From Kiritimatiellia bacterium (GTDB taxonomy: Bacteria; Verrucomicrobiota; Kiritimatiellia; RFP12; UBA1067), in contig JAFRBA010000246.1 of assembly GCA_017405115.1 (NCBI GenBank), positions 1 to 64,000 of the forward strand: DNA of 64,000 nucleotides, written 5' to 3'. This document shows, in pieces, positions 1 through 8,641 of this stretch; position 1 is the stretch's first letter; every line of letters starts with the position of its first letter. The notes beneath the pieces were generated by a model, which saw only the letters and a list, made by a program, of their open reading frames with translations, had not been told where the DNA came from and did not search any database. The position numbers and the translations under genes were made by a program.

Positions 1-115
1 ACCTGCCGCTGCGCTTCTTCGCGACCGCCTCGCCCTCCGCCGGCTCCGCGCCCTCCGCGGCCGGGGCCGCAGGCGCCGCCGCCGGGGCGGCTTCCTTCTT
101 CTCTTCTTCGCTCAT
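1..115 (-). CDS. rpsK: Probable 30S ribosomal protein S11 (uS11), N-terminal part only
   Basis: Only the first 38 codons lie in the window; the gene runs off the left edge. The start is the ATG at 115-113, 24 bases after the rpsM stop. The visible part begins MSEEEKKEAAPAAAPAAP and is a run of Ala, Pro and Glu before the first basic residues (AKKRSGR). It is called rpsK from gene order only: rpsK follows rpmJ-rpsM in most bacterial alpha/spc operons. No diagnostic uS11 residues are visible. Ordinary uS11 has no acidic Ala-rich leader of this length, so this would be an N-terminal extension. Another ribosomal-operon protein with an Ala/Glu-rich start cannot be excluded. Confidence 0.55.
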   Translation of the reverse strand, partial: MSEEEKKEAAPAAAPAAPAAEGAEPAEGEAVAKKRSGR

Positions 116-139
116 GTCGGAAACTCCTTAAACCGGACC

Positions 140-520
140 TCAGCGGCCCGCCTGCTTCGGCATCGCGATCGAAACGCGCTTGCCGCCCTTGCGTGTGCGG
201 GCGTTCGTCTTCGTGCGCTGGCCGCGCACCGGAAGGCCCTTCTTGTGGCGCAGCCCGCGGTACGACCCGATCTGGATCAGGCGGCGGATGTTCTGCGACA
301 CCTCGCGGCGGAGGTCGCCCTCCACGCGGTAGTGGTCCTGTATGTACGTCGTGATCGCGTGAATCTCGTTCTGCGTCACGTCGTCCGCCTTCTTCATCGG
401 GTCAACCCCGGTTGCCGCCAAAACGTCGTCTGCACGCTTCGGCCCTATTCCGTGGATGTAGCGGAGCGCGAAGCGGATGTGCTTCTTGCCCGGGACATCC
501 ACACCCATCATTCTAGGCAT
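140..520 (-). CDS. rpsM: 30S ribosomal protein S13 (uS13)
   Basis: Encodes 126 residues, the normal size for bacterial S13, which sits in the head of the small subunit and contacts the P-site tRNA and the subunit bridge. The protein shows the family's N-terminal helix-two-turn-helix (ALRYIHGIGPKRADDVLAATGV), the central segment with IRRLIQIGSYRGLRHKKGLPVRGQRTKTNARTRKG, and a basic C-terminal tail that normally contacts tRNA. It lies 22 bases downstream of rpmJ and 24 bases upstream of the probable rpsK on the same strand, the usual order rpmJ-rpsM-rpsK, so it is cotranscribed from the promoter upstream of rpmJ. Nothing unusual in length or sequence. Confidence 0.98.
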   Translation of the reverse strand: MPRMMGVDVPGKKHIRFALRYIHGIGPKRADDVLAATGVDPMKKADDVTQNEIHAITTYIQDHYRVEGDLRREVSQNIRRLIQIGSYRGLRHKKGLPVRGQRTKTNARTRKGGKRVSIAMPKQAGR

Positions 521-542
521 AGTTGTCTTACCTTCCTTTTCC

Positions 543-656
543 TTAACCCTGGCACTGCTTGTGGCGCGGGTTTGTGCAGATCACGCGCACCACGCCCTTG
601 CGGCGAATGATGCGGCAGTTCTCGCAGATGCGACGAACGGAGCTACGTACTTTCAT
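543..656 (-). CDS. rpmJ: 50S ribosomal protein L36 (bL36)
   Basis: A 37-residue protein, [19 protein letters not shown] to the end GQ-type tail, translated from the ATG at 656-654 to the TAA at 545-543. It has the zinc-ribbon pattern of the C+ form of L36: CENC near residues 11-14, then C27 and H32. L36 binds 23S rRNA in the large subunit. It is the first gene of this ribosomal transcript fragment; a matched -35/-10 pair lies 40-69 bases upstream. The length is that of the canonical short, zinc-binding L36, which is the form used under zinc-replete conditions in species that carry two paralogues. Confidence 0.96.
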   Translation of the reverse strand: MKVRSSVRRICENCRIIRRKGVVRVICTNPRHKQCQG

Positions 657-695
657 TTGTGTTTAACTCTGTTTAGAGTGGTCGAATGAGCTGGT

Positions 696-725
696 ATTAT
701 ATCATATTGCGCAGTTATCGCGCAA
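696..725 (-). promoter_or_regulatory. Promoter of rpmJ-rpsM operon
   Basis: Read on the minus strand, -35 TTGCGC (725-720), an 18-base spacer and an extended -10 TGATATAAT (TATAAT at 701-696). The -10 lies 40 bases from the rpmJ start. This separate promoter implies rpmJ starts its own transcript here, not that it is read only from a longer spc operon. No terminator with a T-run is visible between the nagB stop at 803 and this promoter. Confidence 0.75.
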
Positions 726-802
726 GGGGGAATTTTAAGCAATCTTCAAGACGCAAAAATCCGCGCAATTACCACCCTTTTTCCACATGTTGCCCCGTGA
801 AA

Positions 803-1582
803 TCAGAGCGCGATCTTGTCGGTAGTGTAGACGAGATGGAATGCTGGATGCCGCCAGAGGTACGATGCAGGCAGGAACGGGGTCGGCTCGCCGCCTCGCC
901 CGAAGATCGCGCGCAGAGGCGCGGTCTGCTCCTCGAAGCACGCCAGCAGCAGGCATTCCTTCGCGGCGAGGATCGGCGCCATGCCCATCGTCGCGGCGAA
1001 GCGCGGCATCAGATTCTCGTCCCCGCCCGCGGTAAGGCGCGTGTTCTGGTCGATCGTCTCCTTCGAGAGCGGCAGAACGCGCGTCGGCAGGGCTCCGAAC
1101 GCCTCGACCGAAATCTCGCCGTCCTTCATCGGCTCGTTGAAGGCTATGTGGCCGTTGAAGCCGATTCCGAGGAGCTGCAGGTCGATCCCTCCCGCCGCGG
1201 CGATCTCGGAGTCGTACCTTTCCGGCGCGGCCGGTTCGGGGAAATGCGCGTTCGCCTCCTGGAAGCCCAGGGCCGCGTCGAACCTGGAGAACAGCTTCTC
1301 GTGCATGTACTTCCAGTAGGAAAGCGGATGGTCGTGCGGCACCGGCGTCCTGTTGTCCGAAGCGTATTCGTCGAGATTCCAGGTGGACAGCAGGGAAAGG
1401 TCGGCCTTGGCGCGGTTCAGCTTGTCCGCCAGCAGTTCGTACAGGCGGATCATCGTGTTGCCCGTCGCCAGCCCTAGGTTGAAGCGTTCGCCACGAGATA
1501 TTCTCGCCATCACCGCGCAGTAGATGGCAGAGGCCCCTACGTTGCTCATCGCCTCGTAATCGTCCACGTTTTCTACGATCAT
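803..1582 (-). CDS. nagB: Glucosamine-6-phosphate deaminase
   Basis: 259 residues, the normal NagB length. The enzyme converts glucosamine 6-phosphate to fructose 6-phosphate and ammonia in the cytoplasm, the step that feeds amino sugars into glycolysis. Diagnostic segments are GLATGNT near residue 37 (phosphate loop), STWNLDEY near 66 with the catalytic Asp, and LGIGFNGHIAFNEP near 138-151 with the active-site His/Glu. The start is the ATG at 1582, preceded by AAGGAG four bases away. It is the second gene of a minus-strand operon, 71 bases after the large GH20-like/DUF4838 fusion, which suggests the fusion releases amino sugars. It has no promoter of its own that I can see. Confidence 0.95.
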   Translation of the reverse strand: MIVENVDDYEAMSNVGASAIYCAVMARISRGERFNLGLATGNTMIRLYELLADKLNRAKADLSLLSTWNLDEYASDNRTPVPHDHPLSYWKYMHEKLFSRFDAALGFQEANAHFPEPAAPERYDSEIAAAGGIDLQLLGIGFNGHIAFNEPMKDGEISVEAFGALPTRVLPLSKETIDQNTRLTAGGDENLMPRFAATMGMAPILAAKECLLLACFEEQTAPLRAIFGRGGEPTPFLPASYLWRHPAFHLVYTTDKIAL

Positions 1583-1653
1583 GACTCTCCTTCTTTTTGT
1601 TTTTCAGTCTTCATGGCCAATGGCCAGGCATTGTCGCATGGATTGATCCGCCG

Positions 1654-4600
1654 TCATTCCACAAACTGCAGCCTGCCGAACGCCGCAGCGTCCCGGTTCC
1701 AGTTGGAATACCGCGTGTGCAGACGGCTCATCTCGAACTCCGGCGTCCAGAAATACGACTTGATCCCGCCGGTTCCGCCGTTTGGCTTTGCCTGGCCGTA
1801 GCGCATGCGGCAGACGTTGCCGGACCAGAAGCGCCCGCCCGCAGCAGTCGTCGGGATCTGCGCGTCTGGGAACTTTGCAAGGGCCGAGAACGGCACGAAC
1901 AGCTCCGCCTCCCAGCGGTCGTCGTAGAGCTTCACCGCGCTTTCGATGCCGTCGGCCTTCCAGCCCCCTTCGTGGCTGTGGAGCGTCCTGTTGCCGTTGA
2001 TGTCGAGCCCGATCTGCGCATATCCCCCTTCTCCGTTGCCGGTCGGGTCGAAGAAGAACTCCAGCTGCTCGCGCGAAAGCGTCCCGGGCGCGGCGACGCG
2101 CTTGAGGTACGCCATGTCCGGGTCAAGGCACCTCACGCCGAACGTCACGCCTTCGCCGGGAGCCCAGAGAACGCGCAGCTCGGTGCGGTAGCGCGCGACG
2201 GAATTCGTCCTGTCGAGCGCGGCGACGAACGCCTGAGCCTCCGCCCTGCCCCAGTCGCCTTCGTCCAGGGCGCCGTCCACCGTCGGCTTCGGGGCCTTCT
2301 GCATCGTCATCGGGGCGAACGCACTGCCGCTCGCGTACTCCTCCGACTCGCGGAAGAACTGGTCGAACCCCTTCGCATAGTACGCGATGCGGGAAAGCGA
2401 CGGCGCATCGCCCGCCGCGAGGCGCCGCGCGTCCTCGATTAGCGACCGCATCTTCAGCACCTCCGCCCTGGGATACGATATCTCGTAGATGTTCTTGTTC
2501 GAGACCTTCGCCGTCTTCCACGGACGGTTCCAGCCCGTCTCCTGCATCCGCACAAGCTCGCGCATCGGCTTCGCCCCCGCGCCGAACATACGCTCGCAGA
2601 ACTCGTCGTAGATCCCATGCACGTCGATGTTCGGGTTCCACATCGCCTTCATCCACACGTAGTCCGAAAGCGCCCTGCGCTCGCGCGGCGACCCGCCGTT
2701 GATGAACGTGCCGACCATGACGTCGCGGCAGTCGCGGTAGTGCGCTGCGATCGTCTCGCCGTAGACGTACGGCGCGCAGGTGAACTCGGCGGGCCAGCAG
2801 TCGTAGTGCCACACCTGCACCTTGCGCCCGGTCGCCTTCGCCCACGCGCGGATGAGCGACTCCTCGCGCGCCTTCACCTCCGGCTGCTTGAGCATCGCGA
2901 GCCCCGGCATCACGCAGAGGAATGCCTCGACGTTGCGGTTCGTGTAGACCAGCCCCGGAGGCACCGCGCACGTGTTTATGTAGGGCAGTATCGTGATCGT
3001 CCAGTCCGGGTACCTGGCGGCCAGCCAGTCGGAGAGCTCCCGCACGAACCAGCCCCAGATTATCGGCGAGCCGTCGCCTGTCGGGGCAAGCGACGTGTCG
3101 CGGAGCCGCCTGCAGAAATCGCACGTGCAGGCGACGCCGCCGTCCCACTGCGACACCGTGATGCACTTCGTCTTCATCGACACGATGCCGCCGGCGCTTC
3201 TCCCGTGCTCGATCTCGCCGACGATGCGCTCCTTGTACGTCTCGAGCGTCTTGGGGTTGCCGTAGCAGAGCATCGGCCCTGCGCCGCGCTTCCCGTCGCG
3301 CCGAAGCTCGAATATCTCCGGCCTCGTCGCCCTGTAGTTGTAGTTCGTGTCCTTCGCCCACTTGTGCGGCGCGTGGACGACGTGCGACTTGCAGTTGGAG
3401 TCGCCCGGCTTCATCGCCGCACCGTACTCCGTCGCGTCGTGCGGCCAGTGGTTGCGCTTCTTGTAGAACGGCGCGTCGCGGAAGTCCTGCTGGGGTATCG
3501 CGATTCGGCCGGTCTTGACGACGCTGCGCCCGCCGTCCTTTGTCGGCCAGTACTGCCTGACGCCGAGGACTCGCTCGGCGAAGTCGTACGCCGCGTGGTA
3601 CGCCGCGCCGGTCATGAACACGCTTCCGTACTTCGTCACTGTCCGGAAACTCTCGTCGTCGGGCTTCGCGGTCGTCTCGAGGCGGATTGCGCGGCCTGTC
3701 CATTCGCCCTTGATCTCCGGCCTCACGCCAGTCATCTCCTCCACGCAGTCGGCCAGGTATTTCGCCGCCTGCTGCGTCTTTTTGTCCTTGCTCGCGACTA
3801 TCGGCATCGTGCAGGCGCCGTTCTCGACCCAGACCATCTCCGGCGGCTGCGGATCCGCCGCGAACGCCTTCGCCCCCGTCTCGACGGCGAAGAGAAGCTG
3901 CTCGCGGTTCGACTTCAGGGTGGCGAGCCATGGCGCCATCAGGAAGCCCTTCAGCCGAGGCTTCGCAATCCGGCTTCTGCAGAACCGCACCGTCGCAGCC
4001 ATGCAGCCGTCGTTCGCCCACACGGAGCCGCACGGCAGCTGGTCGTAGCCGGCCTTCTCGAACTCGACGTACGTTGACGGCCCTGCGGCGACCTCGGGCC
4101 ACCCCGCCGCCATGATTGCCTTCTCCATCTTCGCGCGGTCGCACACTTTCTCGCCGAAGTCCGTCCTGTAGTACCAGTTCGACTGCAGCACGCTCTTCGG
4201 CATCCGTTCGAGAAACTCCTTCGGGTGGTGCCAGAAGTAGTCGCTCCATATCCATGCGCGCACACCGTGCTTTTCGACTTCCTTGCGGAAGAAATCGAAG
4301 TCGTGCCACCACAGCTCGCCCTGCCTCACGACCATGTAGGCGCTCTTCGCCTGGGCAATCGGCATTTCCTCGTCGTAGCCGAGGTGCAGGAACCGCGGAT
4401 GGTCGAAGATCTCCACGACGTCGCGTATCACGTCAGCGCAGACCTTGTAGTAGGTTTCCGTGGAGACCATCCGGTGGTACTCGCCGAGCCAGGTGTCGTG
4501 GGATGCCGCGAAATTCATCTTCGGGATCGGCTCCAGCCCCATCGCGCGCAGCCGCTTCAGCTCGGCCTTGAGCTTCTCCACGCTCCACGACCCCTTGACT

Positions 4601-5649
4601 GCCAGTTCGGGGTGGCTCGGATAGACCACGCCCTCCGCTACGCCTATCACCACCATGTTGTAGCCCTTGGCCGCCATCGCGTCCGTGACTTCTCGCCAGA
4701 CGTCTTCGTCGAGGCGAAGCTCGTCCGCAACGGTATGCTCGTAGTCCCACTGGTTCGCCGGCTTTACCGACGGATACAGCGGCTCCGCATGGGTGTTGGA
4801 GCCGAGCTTAAGCATCATCGCGCGGATCTCCCCCTGCGGCCCGGCCGCGCCGACGCACCACTCAGGGATCTGCCTGCGGACGATCTTGCTCGTGAACGCA
4901 TTGCCGCCGGCGTCCTTCCGCGACCAGGCCGTCCAGGCGAAGTCGCCGTCGAACACGAGCCCCATCGCGCCCCCAAGCCTGCCGCGTGCGTTTTCGCGGA
5001 AGTCTGGCCCAAGCCTGACCGCGTCGAACCCGAGACTCCGGCCGTCCTTGTCCACGCCGTACATGTCGAGGAAAATGTCATTCCCCCTCCGCTTGATGAC
5101 CTCTATGCCGAGCTTGACCGGCACATTGTCCAGCACATGGCTCTTTATCAGGTTGAAGTCCTTGTCGAGATGGTGAAAGCGCACCTGCGTGGGCAGGATG
5201 TCCGGCGGGCGCAGGCAGCCGACCAGGAAAGTGCCGTCGGGAAGGATCGCCAGCGACCCGGCGCGGTCGTTGATGTCCGTCACGTGCATCCTGACGAGCG
5301 CAAGCGTGTCCGCGTCGTACTCTCCGACGGCTAGGCGGCACTCCGGCGTGGTCCGCCCGCCCGTCTTGCCCTGCATCGGGCAGACGGCGACAAAAAGCCT
5401 GCCGTCCTTAACCTCGAGGCCCGCGTGATGCCCCTTCACGGCGGCAGTCGCCAGCACCCGTCCTTCCAGGTCCGTCTTGTAGAGCTCCTTGGTGTGCGCC
5501 CAGTACAGGAACCTCTCGCCGTCGAAGCAGACTTCCTGAAGGTGCCCGCAGGCAGGCTTTGCCTGGAGCACGATTTCCGGAACGTCCGGCAGATGCCCTG
5601 CGGCCGCCGAGGAAATCGCGGCCGCCGCGACAATCGCAAGAATCTTCAT
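1654..5649 (-). CDS. Secreted GH20-like / DUF4838 / CBM9-like fusion protein
   Basis: 1331 residues with a signal peptide (about 1-18). Residues 20-265 look like a repeat-rich beta-propeller-type region. Residues 290-600 form a TIM-barrel-like unit with HLGYDEE at 422-428, reminiscent of the GH20 motif HxGGDE that carries the catalytic Asp-Glu pair. Residues about 610-1120 are a second hydrolase-like unit of DUF4838 type, including the cysteine motif ACTCDFC. The C-terminus (about 1140-1331, from KPTVDGALDEGDW) resembles a CBM9-type carbohydrate-binding domain. It is followed by nagB, so removal of N-acetylhexosamine from a glycan is a reasonable inference. DUF4838 proteins are usually free-standing at 700-900 residues, so the fusion is unusual. 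Catalytic activity of either barrel is not proven by the sequence. Confidence 0.75.
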   Translation of the reverse strand: MKILAIVAAAAISSAAAGHLPDVPEIVLQAKPACGHLQEVCFDGERFLYWAHTKELYKTDLEGRVLATAAVKGHHAGLEVKDGRLFVAVCPMQGKTGGRTTPECRLAVGEYDADTLALVRMHVTDINDRAGSLAILPDGTFLVGCLRPPDILPTQVRFHHLDKDFNLIKSHVLDNVPVKLGIEVIKRRGNDIFLDMYGVDKDGRSLGFDAVRLGPDFRENARGRLGGAMGLVFDGDFAWTAWSRKDAGGNAFTSKIVRRQIPEWCVGAAGPQGEIRAMMLKLGSNTHAEPLYPSVKPANQWDYEHTVADELRLDEDVWREVTDAMAAKGYNMVVIGVAEGVVYPSHPELAVKGSWSVEKLKAELKRLRAMGLEPIPKMNFAASHDTWLGEYHRMVSTETYYKVCADVIRDVVEIFDHPRFLHLGYDEEMPIAQAKSAYMVVRQGELWWHDFDFFRKEVEKHGVRAWIWSDYFWHHPKEFLERMPKSVLQSNWYYRTDFGEKVCDRAKMEKAIMAAGWPEVAAGPSTYVEFEKAGYDQLPCGSVWANDGCMAATVRFCRSRIAKPRLKGFLMAPWLATLKSNREQLLFAVETGAKAFAADPQPPEMVWVENGACTMPIVASKDKKTQQAAKYLADCVEEMTGVRPEIKGEWTGRAIRLETTAKPDDESFRTVTKYGSVFMTGAAYHAAYDFAERVLGVRQYWPTKDGGRSVVKTGRIAIPQQDFRDAPFYKKRNHWPHDATEYGAAMKPGDSNCKSHVVHAPHKWAKDTNYNYRATRPEIFELRRDGKRGAGPMLCYGNPKTLETYKERIVGEIEHGRSAGGIVSMKTKCITVSQWDGGVACTCDFCRRLRDTSLAPTGDGSPIIWGWFVRELSDWLAARYPDWTITILPYINTCAVPPGLVYTNRNVEAFLCVMPGLAMLKQPEVKAREESLIRAWAKATGRKVQVWHYDCWPAEFTCAPYVYGETIAAHYRDCRDVMVGTFINGGSPRERRALSDYVWMKAMWNPNIDVHGIYDEFCERMFGAGAKPMRELVRMQETGWNRPWKTAKVSNKNIYEISYPRAEVLKMRSLIEDARRLAAGDAPSLSRIAYYAKGFDQFFRESEEYASGSAFAPMTMQKAPKPTVDGALDEGDWGRAEAQAFVAALDRTNSVARYRTELRVLWAPGEGVTFGVRCLDPDMAYLKRVAAPGTLSREQLEFFFDPTGNGEGGYAQIGLDINGNRTLHSHEGGWKADGIESAVKLYDDRWEAELFVPFSALAKFPDAQIPTTAAGGRFWSGNVCRMRYGQAKPNGGTGGIKSYFWTPEFEMSRLHTRYSNWNRDAAAFGRLQFVE

Positions 5650-5700
5650 GTTACAACACTTTCTCCGTTTGCGTTGTTCCGATGGTTTTCGTTGCCCATT

Positions 5701-5709
5701 ATTATACCA
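5701..5709 (-). promoter_or_regulatory. Extended -10 promoter of the fusion-nagB operon
   Basis: On the minus strand this reads TGGTATAAT, 52 bases before the fusion gene's start. No good -35 is present at 16-18 bases; the TG extension probably compensates. It faces the regulator promoter at 5732-5760, so the two divergent transcripts start within about 60 bases of each other and could be controlled together. Confidence 0.7.
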
Positions 5710-5731
5710 TGTTTTGCAGTGTCGCGCGGCC

Positions 5732-5760
5732 TTGACCTCAATGAGTATATTGAGTATAAT
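5732..5760 (+). promoter_or_regulatory. Promoter of the GntR/LacI regulator operon with overlapping direct repeat
   Basis: TTGACC (5732-5737), a 17-base spacer and TATAAT (5755-5760) form the best sigma-70 match in the window. Two 9-base direct repeats, TGAGTATAT at 5742-5750 and TGAGTATAA at 5751-5759, cover the spacer and the -10. This is where an autoregulatory repressor would bind; the operator role is an inference. Confidence 0.75.
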
Positions 5761-5831
5761 ACGCGGCGTCTGAACAAGAAAGGATTCTGGCTATCAAAAG
5801 GAAAGTTCCATTTTCGGTCAACCGCGGCGAT

Positions 5832-6947
5832 GTGCGGCCGCTCGTTGCGCAGGTGGTTGACGGCATACGGCAGGCCATCATCAGCGGATTCTACAAAAGC
5901 GGCGATGTTGTCCCGTCGTACCGCGAACTTGCTCCCGCCCTTGGCGTGAGTACCATCGTCACGAAGGCGGCGTTGCGCCAGATTGCCGAGGAGGGGCTTG
6001 TCGTTTCGCGTCCGCGCATCGGTTCGGTCGTGCGCGATTCCAGCATGAGGCGGTGGCTCGGCCACGTGCTGCTGGTCTGCCCGGGCGGCGACGAAAACTA
6101 CGTCGAGACGGTTCTTGCCGGCGCGCTGCGCGACAGGCTGACGGCGGCGGACTATCTTTTCACGCTTATCAACGTTCCGTACACGCAATCTGGCGAAACG
6201 CTTGTGAACTTCCCGCGCTCGCGGGCCGACAAATTCGATTTTTCCCGTCTGGACGTGGCACTGGCGCAGCACGTTGACCTGATTGTGGCGGTTTCCCCGC
6301 GCCTTCCGATGCTTGCGTATCTTGCGAAACAGAAAGTGCCGTACGTGGTCTTCGGCGGTCGCAGGACGGCGTCGGCATCCGCCGTCGGGCACATTAGGTT
6401 CGACATGGGTCTCGCCATGGAGGATTTTGCTGCGGCATGCAAGGTTAACGGCGTGAAGGAGGTGCTGCAGCTCCGGTTCTGGCCATCGACTGACGGCGAG
6501 GACGCGGCTTTTCGCAAGGCCGGCGTGCGCGTACACAAGGTGATGATGGATGTCGACGAGTCGGACGGCGCGCTGTTCGGGCTCAAACGGGCCGGAATGG
6601 AGGCGATGGCGAAACTGCTCGCCAAGGGGCCGCCGCCGCGCGACACCGTCGTCTACGTGACCGACGACTATCTGGCGAGCGGTGCGCTGATGGCGATTGC
6701 GCACGCGGGCCTGAAGGCGCCCGAGGACGTCCGCCTAGTGACGTTCGCGAACAAGAGGCTCGGCCCGGTCTATCCGCGCGAGCTGACGCGCATAGAGTTC
6801 GATGCATACCATGCGGGCGAGGTGTTGTCCGCCGCCGTGCTCGAATATCTTAGGACTGGCGTTTATCCGTCGAACAGCGTTGTCGGCCCAGAATGGATCG
6901 AAGGCGAAACGATGGGGGCAAGGGAAGAAGTCTTGAAACGCAAATAG
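5832..6947 (+). CDS. GntR-type DNA-binding / LacI-type sensor transcriptional regulator
   Basis: 371 residues from the GTG at 5832. The N-terminal 65 residues are a GntR winged helix (VVDGIRQAIISG...PSYRELAPALGVSTIVTKAALRQIAEEGLV); the remainder is a periplasmic-binding-protein-like sugar sensor of the LacI/GalR fold, as in AraR-type regulators. The GTG has no ribosome-binding site, and the reading frame stays open upstream to 5760. The encoded segment KRKVPFSVNRGD aligns with the N-terminus of the second regulator (GFAIDRSSAR), so translation probably begins near 5784-5793 at a non-ATG codon just after AAGAAAGG (5776-5783). It heads an operon with the next four genes and is divergent from the fusion-nagB operon, so it probably controls both in response to a sugar. 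Confidence 0.85.
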   Translation: MRPLVAQVVDGIRQAIISGFYKSGDVVPSYRELAPALGVSTIVTKAALRQIAEEGLVVSRPRIGSVVRDSSMRRWLGHVLLVCPGGDENYVETVLAGALRDRLTAADYLFTLINVPYTQSGETLVNFPRSRADKFDFSRLDVALAQHVDLIVAVSPRLPMLAYLAKQKVPYVVFGGRRTASASAVGHIRFDMGLAMEDFAAACKVNGVKEVLQLRFWPSTDGEDAAFRKAGVRVHKVMMDVDESDGALFGLKRAGMEAMAKLLAKGPPPRDTVVYVTDDYLASGALMAIAHAGLKAPEDVRLVTFANKRLGPVYPRELTRIEFDAYHAGEVLSAAVLEYLRTGVYPSNSVVGPEWIEGETMGAREEVLKRK

Positions 6948-6972
6948 GGAACAAATGGAAAGGAGAAGCAAG

Positions 6973-8559
6973 ATGCAGTTGAGACGGATCGGAATGCTGG
7001 GGGTCGCAGTCGCATGGGCCGCGATGTGTCCGGGCGCAGGCGAGCCGGGGACCTCTCGAAAGTTCATCGCCTGGGGATATGAGTTCGTGTTCTCCACTCC
7101 GGAGATTCTCAAGAGCAACCTCGACGCCATCGAAGCCTCCGGGCTTGACGGCATAGGATTCGGCGTCTACGTCAAGGTGCCGGAGCGCAATGGCTCGATG
7201 AGCACGGATCATATGTTCGACGGGCTCCTCTGGGAGCGTGAACGCTTCAGCGAAATGGCCCGGGGCTATCGCGAGGTGCTCGGGCGCAAGGGACTGCGGC
7301 ACAGTTTCCTGCAAATGTTCCGGGCTCCGTACAAGCGCGTCGACTGGACGGACGACGCGACGTGGGCCCTAGCGGCGTCCAACCTGACGGTGGCGGCCTG
7401 GTTCGCCAAGAAGAGCGGCTTCGAGGGAATCACCATCGACATGGAGGACTACTTCAACACGAGGCAGTTCACCAGACTTCCCTCCGACATGCCGTACGAC
7501 AGTCTGGCCCTTGTCGCCCGGCGGCGCGGCGCCGAACTGTTCAGGGGCGTGTTCAGGGAGTTCCCCGACACGGTGGTGTTCTCCTACTGGCTTCTGTCCA
7601 TGATCCACGGCATGGTCAACGCCGTCGATCCGCAGTCTGCAATACGCGCCAGCGGCGATCTCTGGGTGCCGTTCGTCAACGGGATGCTCGACGTGGTGCC
7701 TCCGACCGCCCGCTTCGTTGACGGAAACGAGGACTCCTACTATTTCGACGCGGAGCAGTACGAATACTGGCGGGCGGCGGTCGAGCAGAAGATGGCGATG
7801 CCGGCGCTCGTCGCGGAGGAGAACAGACGAAAGTACCGTGCGCAGGCGACCTCCGCGATGGGGATTTACATGGAGAACTTCACAAACGACGCGAAGCAGC
7901 GCTACTACGTGCCGCCGCTCGGCGGCTCGCGGCTGCGCCGCTTCGCGCAGAACCTCAACCAGGCGATGATGGCTTCCGACGAATACGTGTGGTTCTGGAA
8001 CGAGCGGGACTGCTGGGTGAAATGGAGCGAGGAGAAGCGGTTCAACGGCAAGACCAGACGGCGCACCTTCGAGGAGGCGCTGCCCGGCATTACGCGGGTG
8101 ATGAAGATGCTGCGGAACCGCGACAGGCTCCCGGACGACCTGCCGGCAAACCTGCTGACTCCCGAGAAGAAGGTGTACAGCTGGGCCGACGGCAAGGTCA
8201 AGGGCACATTCTCCAAGGAAGGCGACGTGCTGGTCGCTACCGGGTGCGGATCGCAGGGCGGCTACGCAGTGAACTTCGACAAGGTGTCGCCGGGCGACAT
8301 CTACGGGGTGCGCTGCCGGATGCAGGGAGACAGAGTGCAGTCGGGCGTCAGCTGGAAGCGCAAGGGTAAATGGCTGAAGCCCAGCGCGTCTCTCGCCTTC
8401 GGCGAGCCGGACGCCGACGGATGGCGCACGGGCGAGGGGATTGCGGTCGTTCCGCCGGGAGCCGACACCATGGTGTTTTCCATTACCGCGAGGGGTCTTA
8501 ATCCCGGCGAATCGGTCAAGACAAAGGATATGGCAGTCTACAGGCTGGGTTGCGACTAA
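6973..8559 (+). CDS. Secreted TIM-barrel-like protein, putative glycosidase
   Basis: 528 residues from the ATG at 6973, chosen because AAGGAG lies seven bases upstream and the result is a clean signal peptide (MQLRRIGMLGVAVAWAAMCPGAG). An ATG six codons earlier lacks a ribosome-binding site. The body (about 30-400) has the look of a TIM-barrel hydrolase: acidic, aromatic strand ends such as GITIDMEDYF, FVDGNEDSYYF and YMENFTND. The last 120 residues (from about KVYSWADGKVKG) resemble a beta-sandwich carbohydrate-binding domain. I do not recognise a CAZy family. It lies 25 bases after the regulator and is cotranscribed with a surface protein, a GH78-like enzyme and a phosphoesterase. Export and polysaccharide contact are likely; the substrate is unknown. 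Confidence 0.6.
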   Translation: MQLRRIGMLGVAVAWAAMCPGAGEPGTSRKFIAWGYEFVFSTPEILKSNLDAIEASGLDGIGFGVYVKVPERNGSMSTDHMFDGLLWERERFSEMARGYREVLGRKGLRHSFLQMFRAPYKRVDWTDDATWALAASNLTVAAWFAKKSGFEGITIDMEDYFNTRQFTRLPSDMPYDSLALVARRRGAELFRGVFREFPDTVVFSYWLLSMIHGMVNAVDPQSAIRASGDLWVPFVNGMLDVVPPTARFVDGNEDSYYFDAEQYEYWRAAVEQKMAMPALVAEENRRKYRAQATSAMGIYMENFTNDAKQRYYVPPLGGSRLRRFAQNLNQAMMASDEYVWFWNERDCWVKWSEEKRFNGKTRRRTFEEALPGITRVMKMLRNRDRLPDDLPANLLTPEKKVYSWADGKVKGTFSKEGDVLVATGCGSQGGYAVNFDKVSPGDIYGVRCRMQGDRVQSGVSWKRKGKWLKPSASLAFGEPDADGWRTGEGIAVVPPGADTMVFSITARGLNPGESVKTKDMAVYRLGCD

Positions 8560-8566
8560 TGCGGTG

Positions 8567-8598
8567 TGTCCCCACGCCGCCGCAGCGCGATGGGGACA
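8567..8598 (+). other. Intergenic inverted repeat (RNA hairpin) inside locus A operon
   Basis: TGTCCCCA (8567-8574) and TGGGGACA (8591-8598) form an 8-base perfect stem around a GC-rich 16-base loop, just after the stop of the preceding gene. There is no T-run, so it is not a standard terminator. It sits in the longest gap (82 bases) of the operon and may stabilise or process the mRNA ahead of the surface-protein gene. Confidence 0.5.
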
Positions 8599-8641
8599 TC
8601 GCGTCCAACCGGGAAATGGTCTACACAGAAAGGAGACGACA

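Noticed and set aside
2123..4312. A 729-codon open frame inside the DUF4838 fusion gene
   Set aside because: It is a second frame of the same strand, extremely rich in Arg, Ala and Gly, with no family features; the overlapping frame has signal peptide, hydrolase and binding-domain features.
8441..8641. 67-codon upstream extension of the locus A surface protein
   Set aside because: It overlaps the preceding gene, lacks a ribosome-binding site and would bury the signal peptide that begins at 8642.
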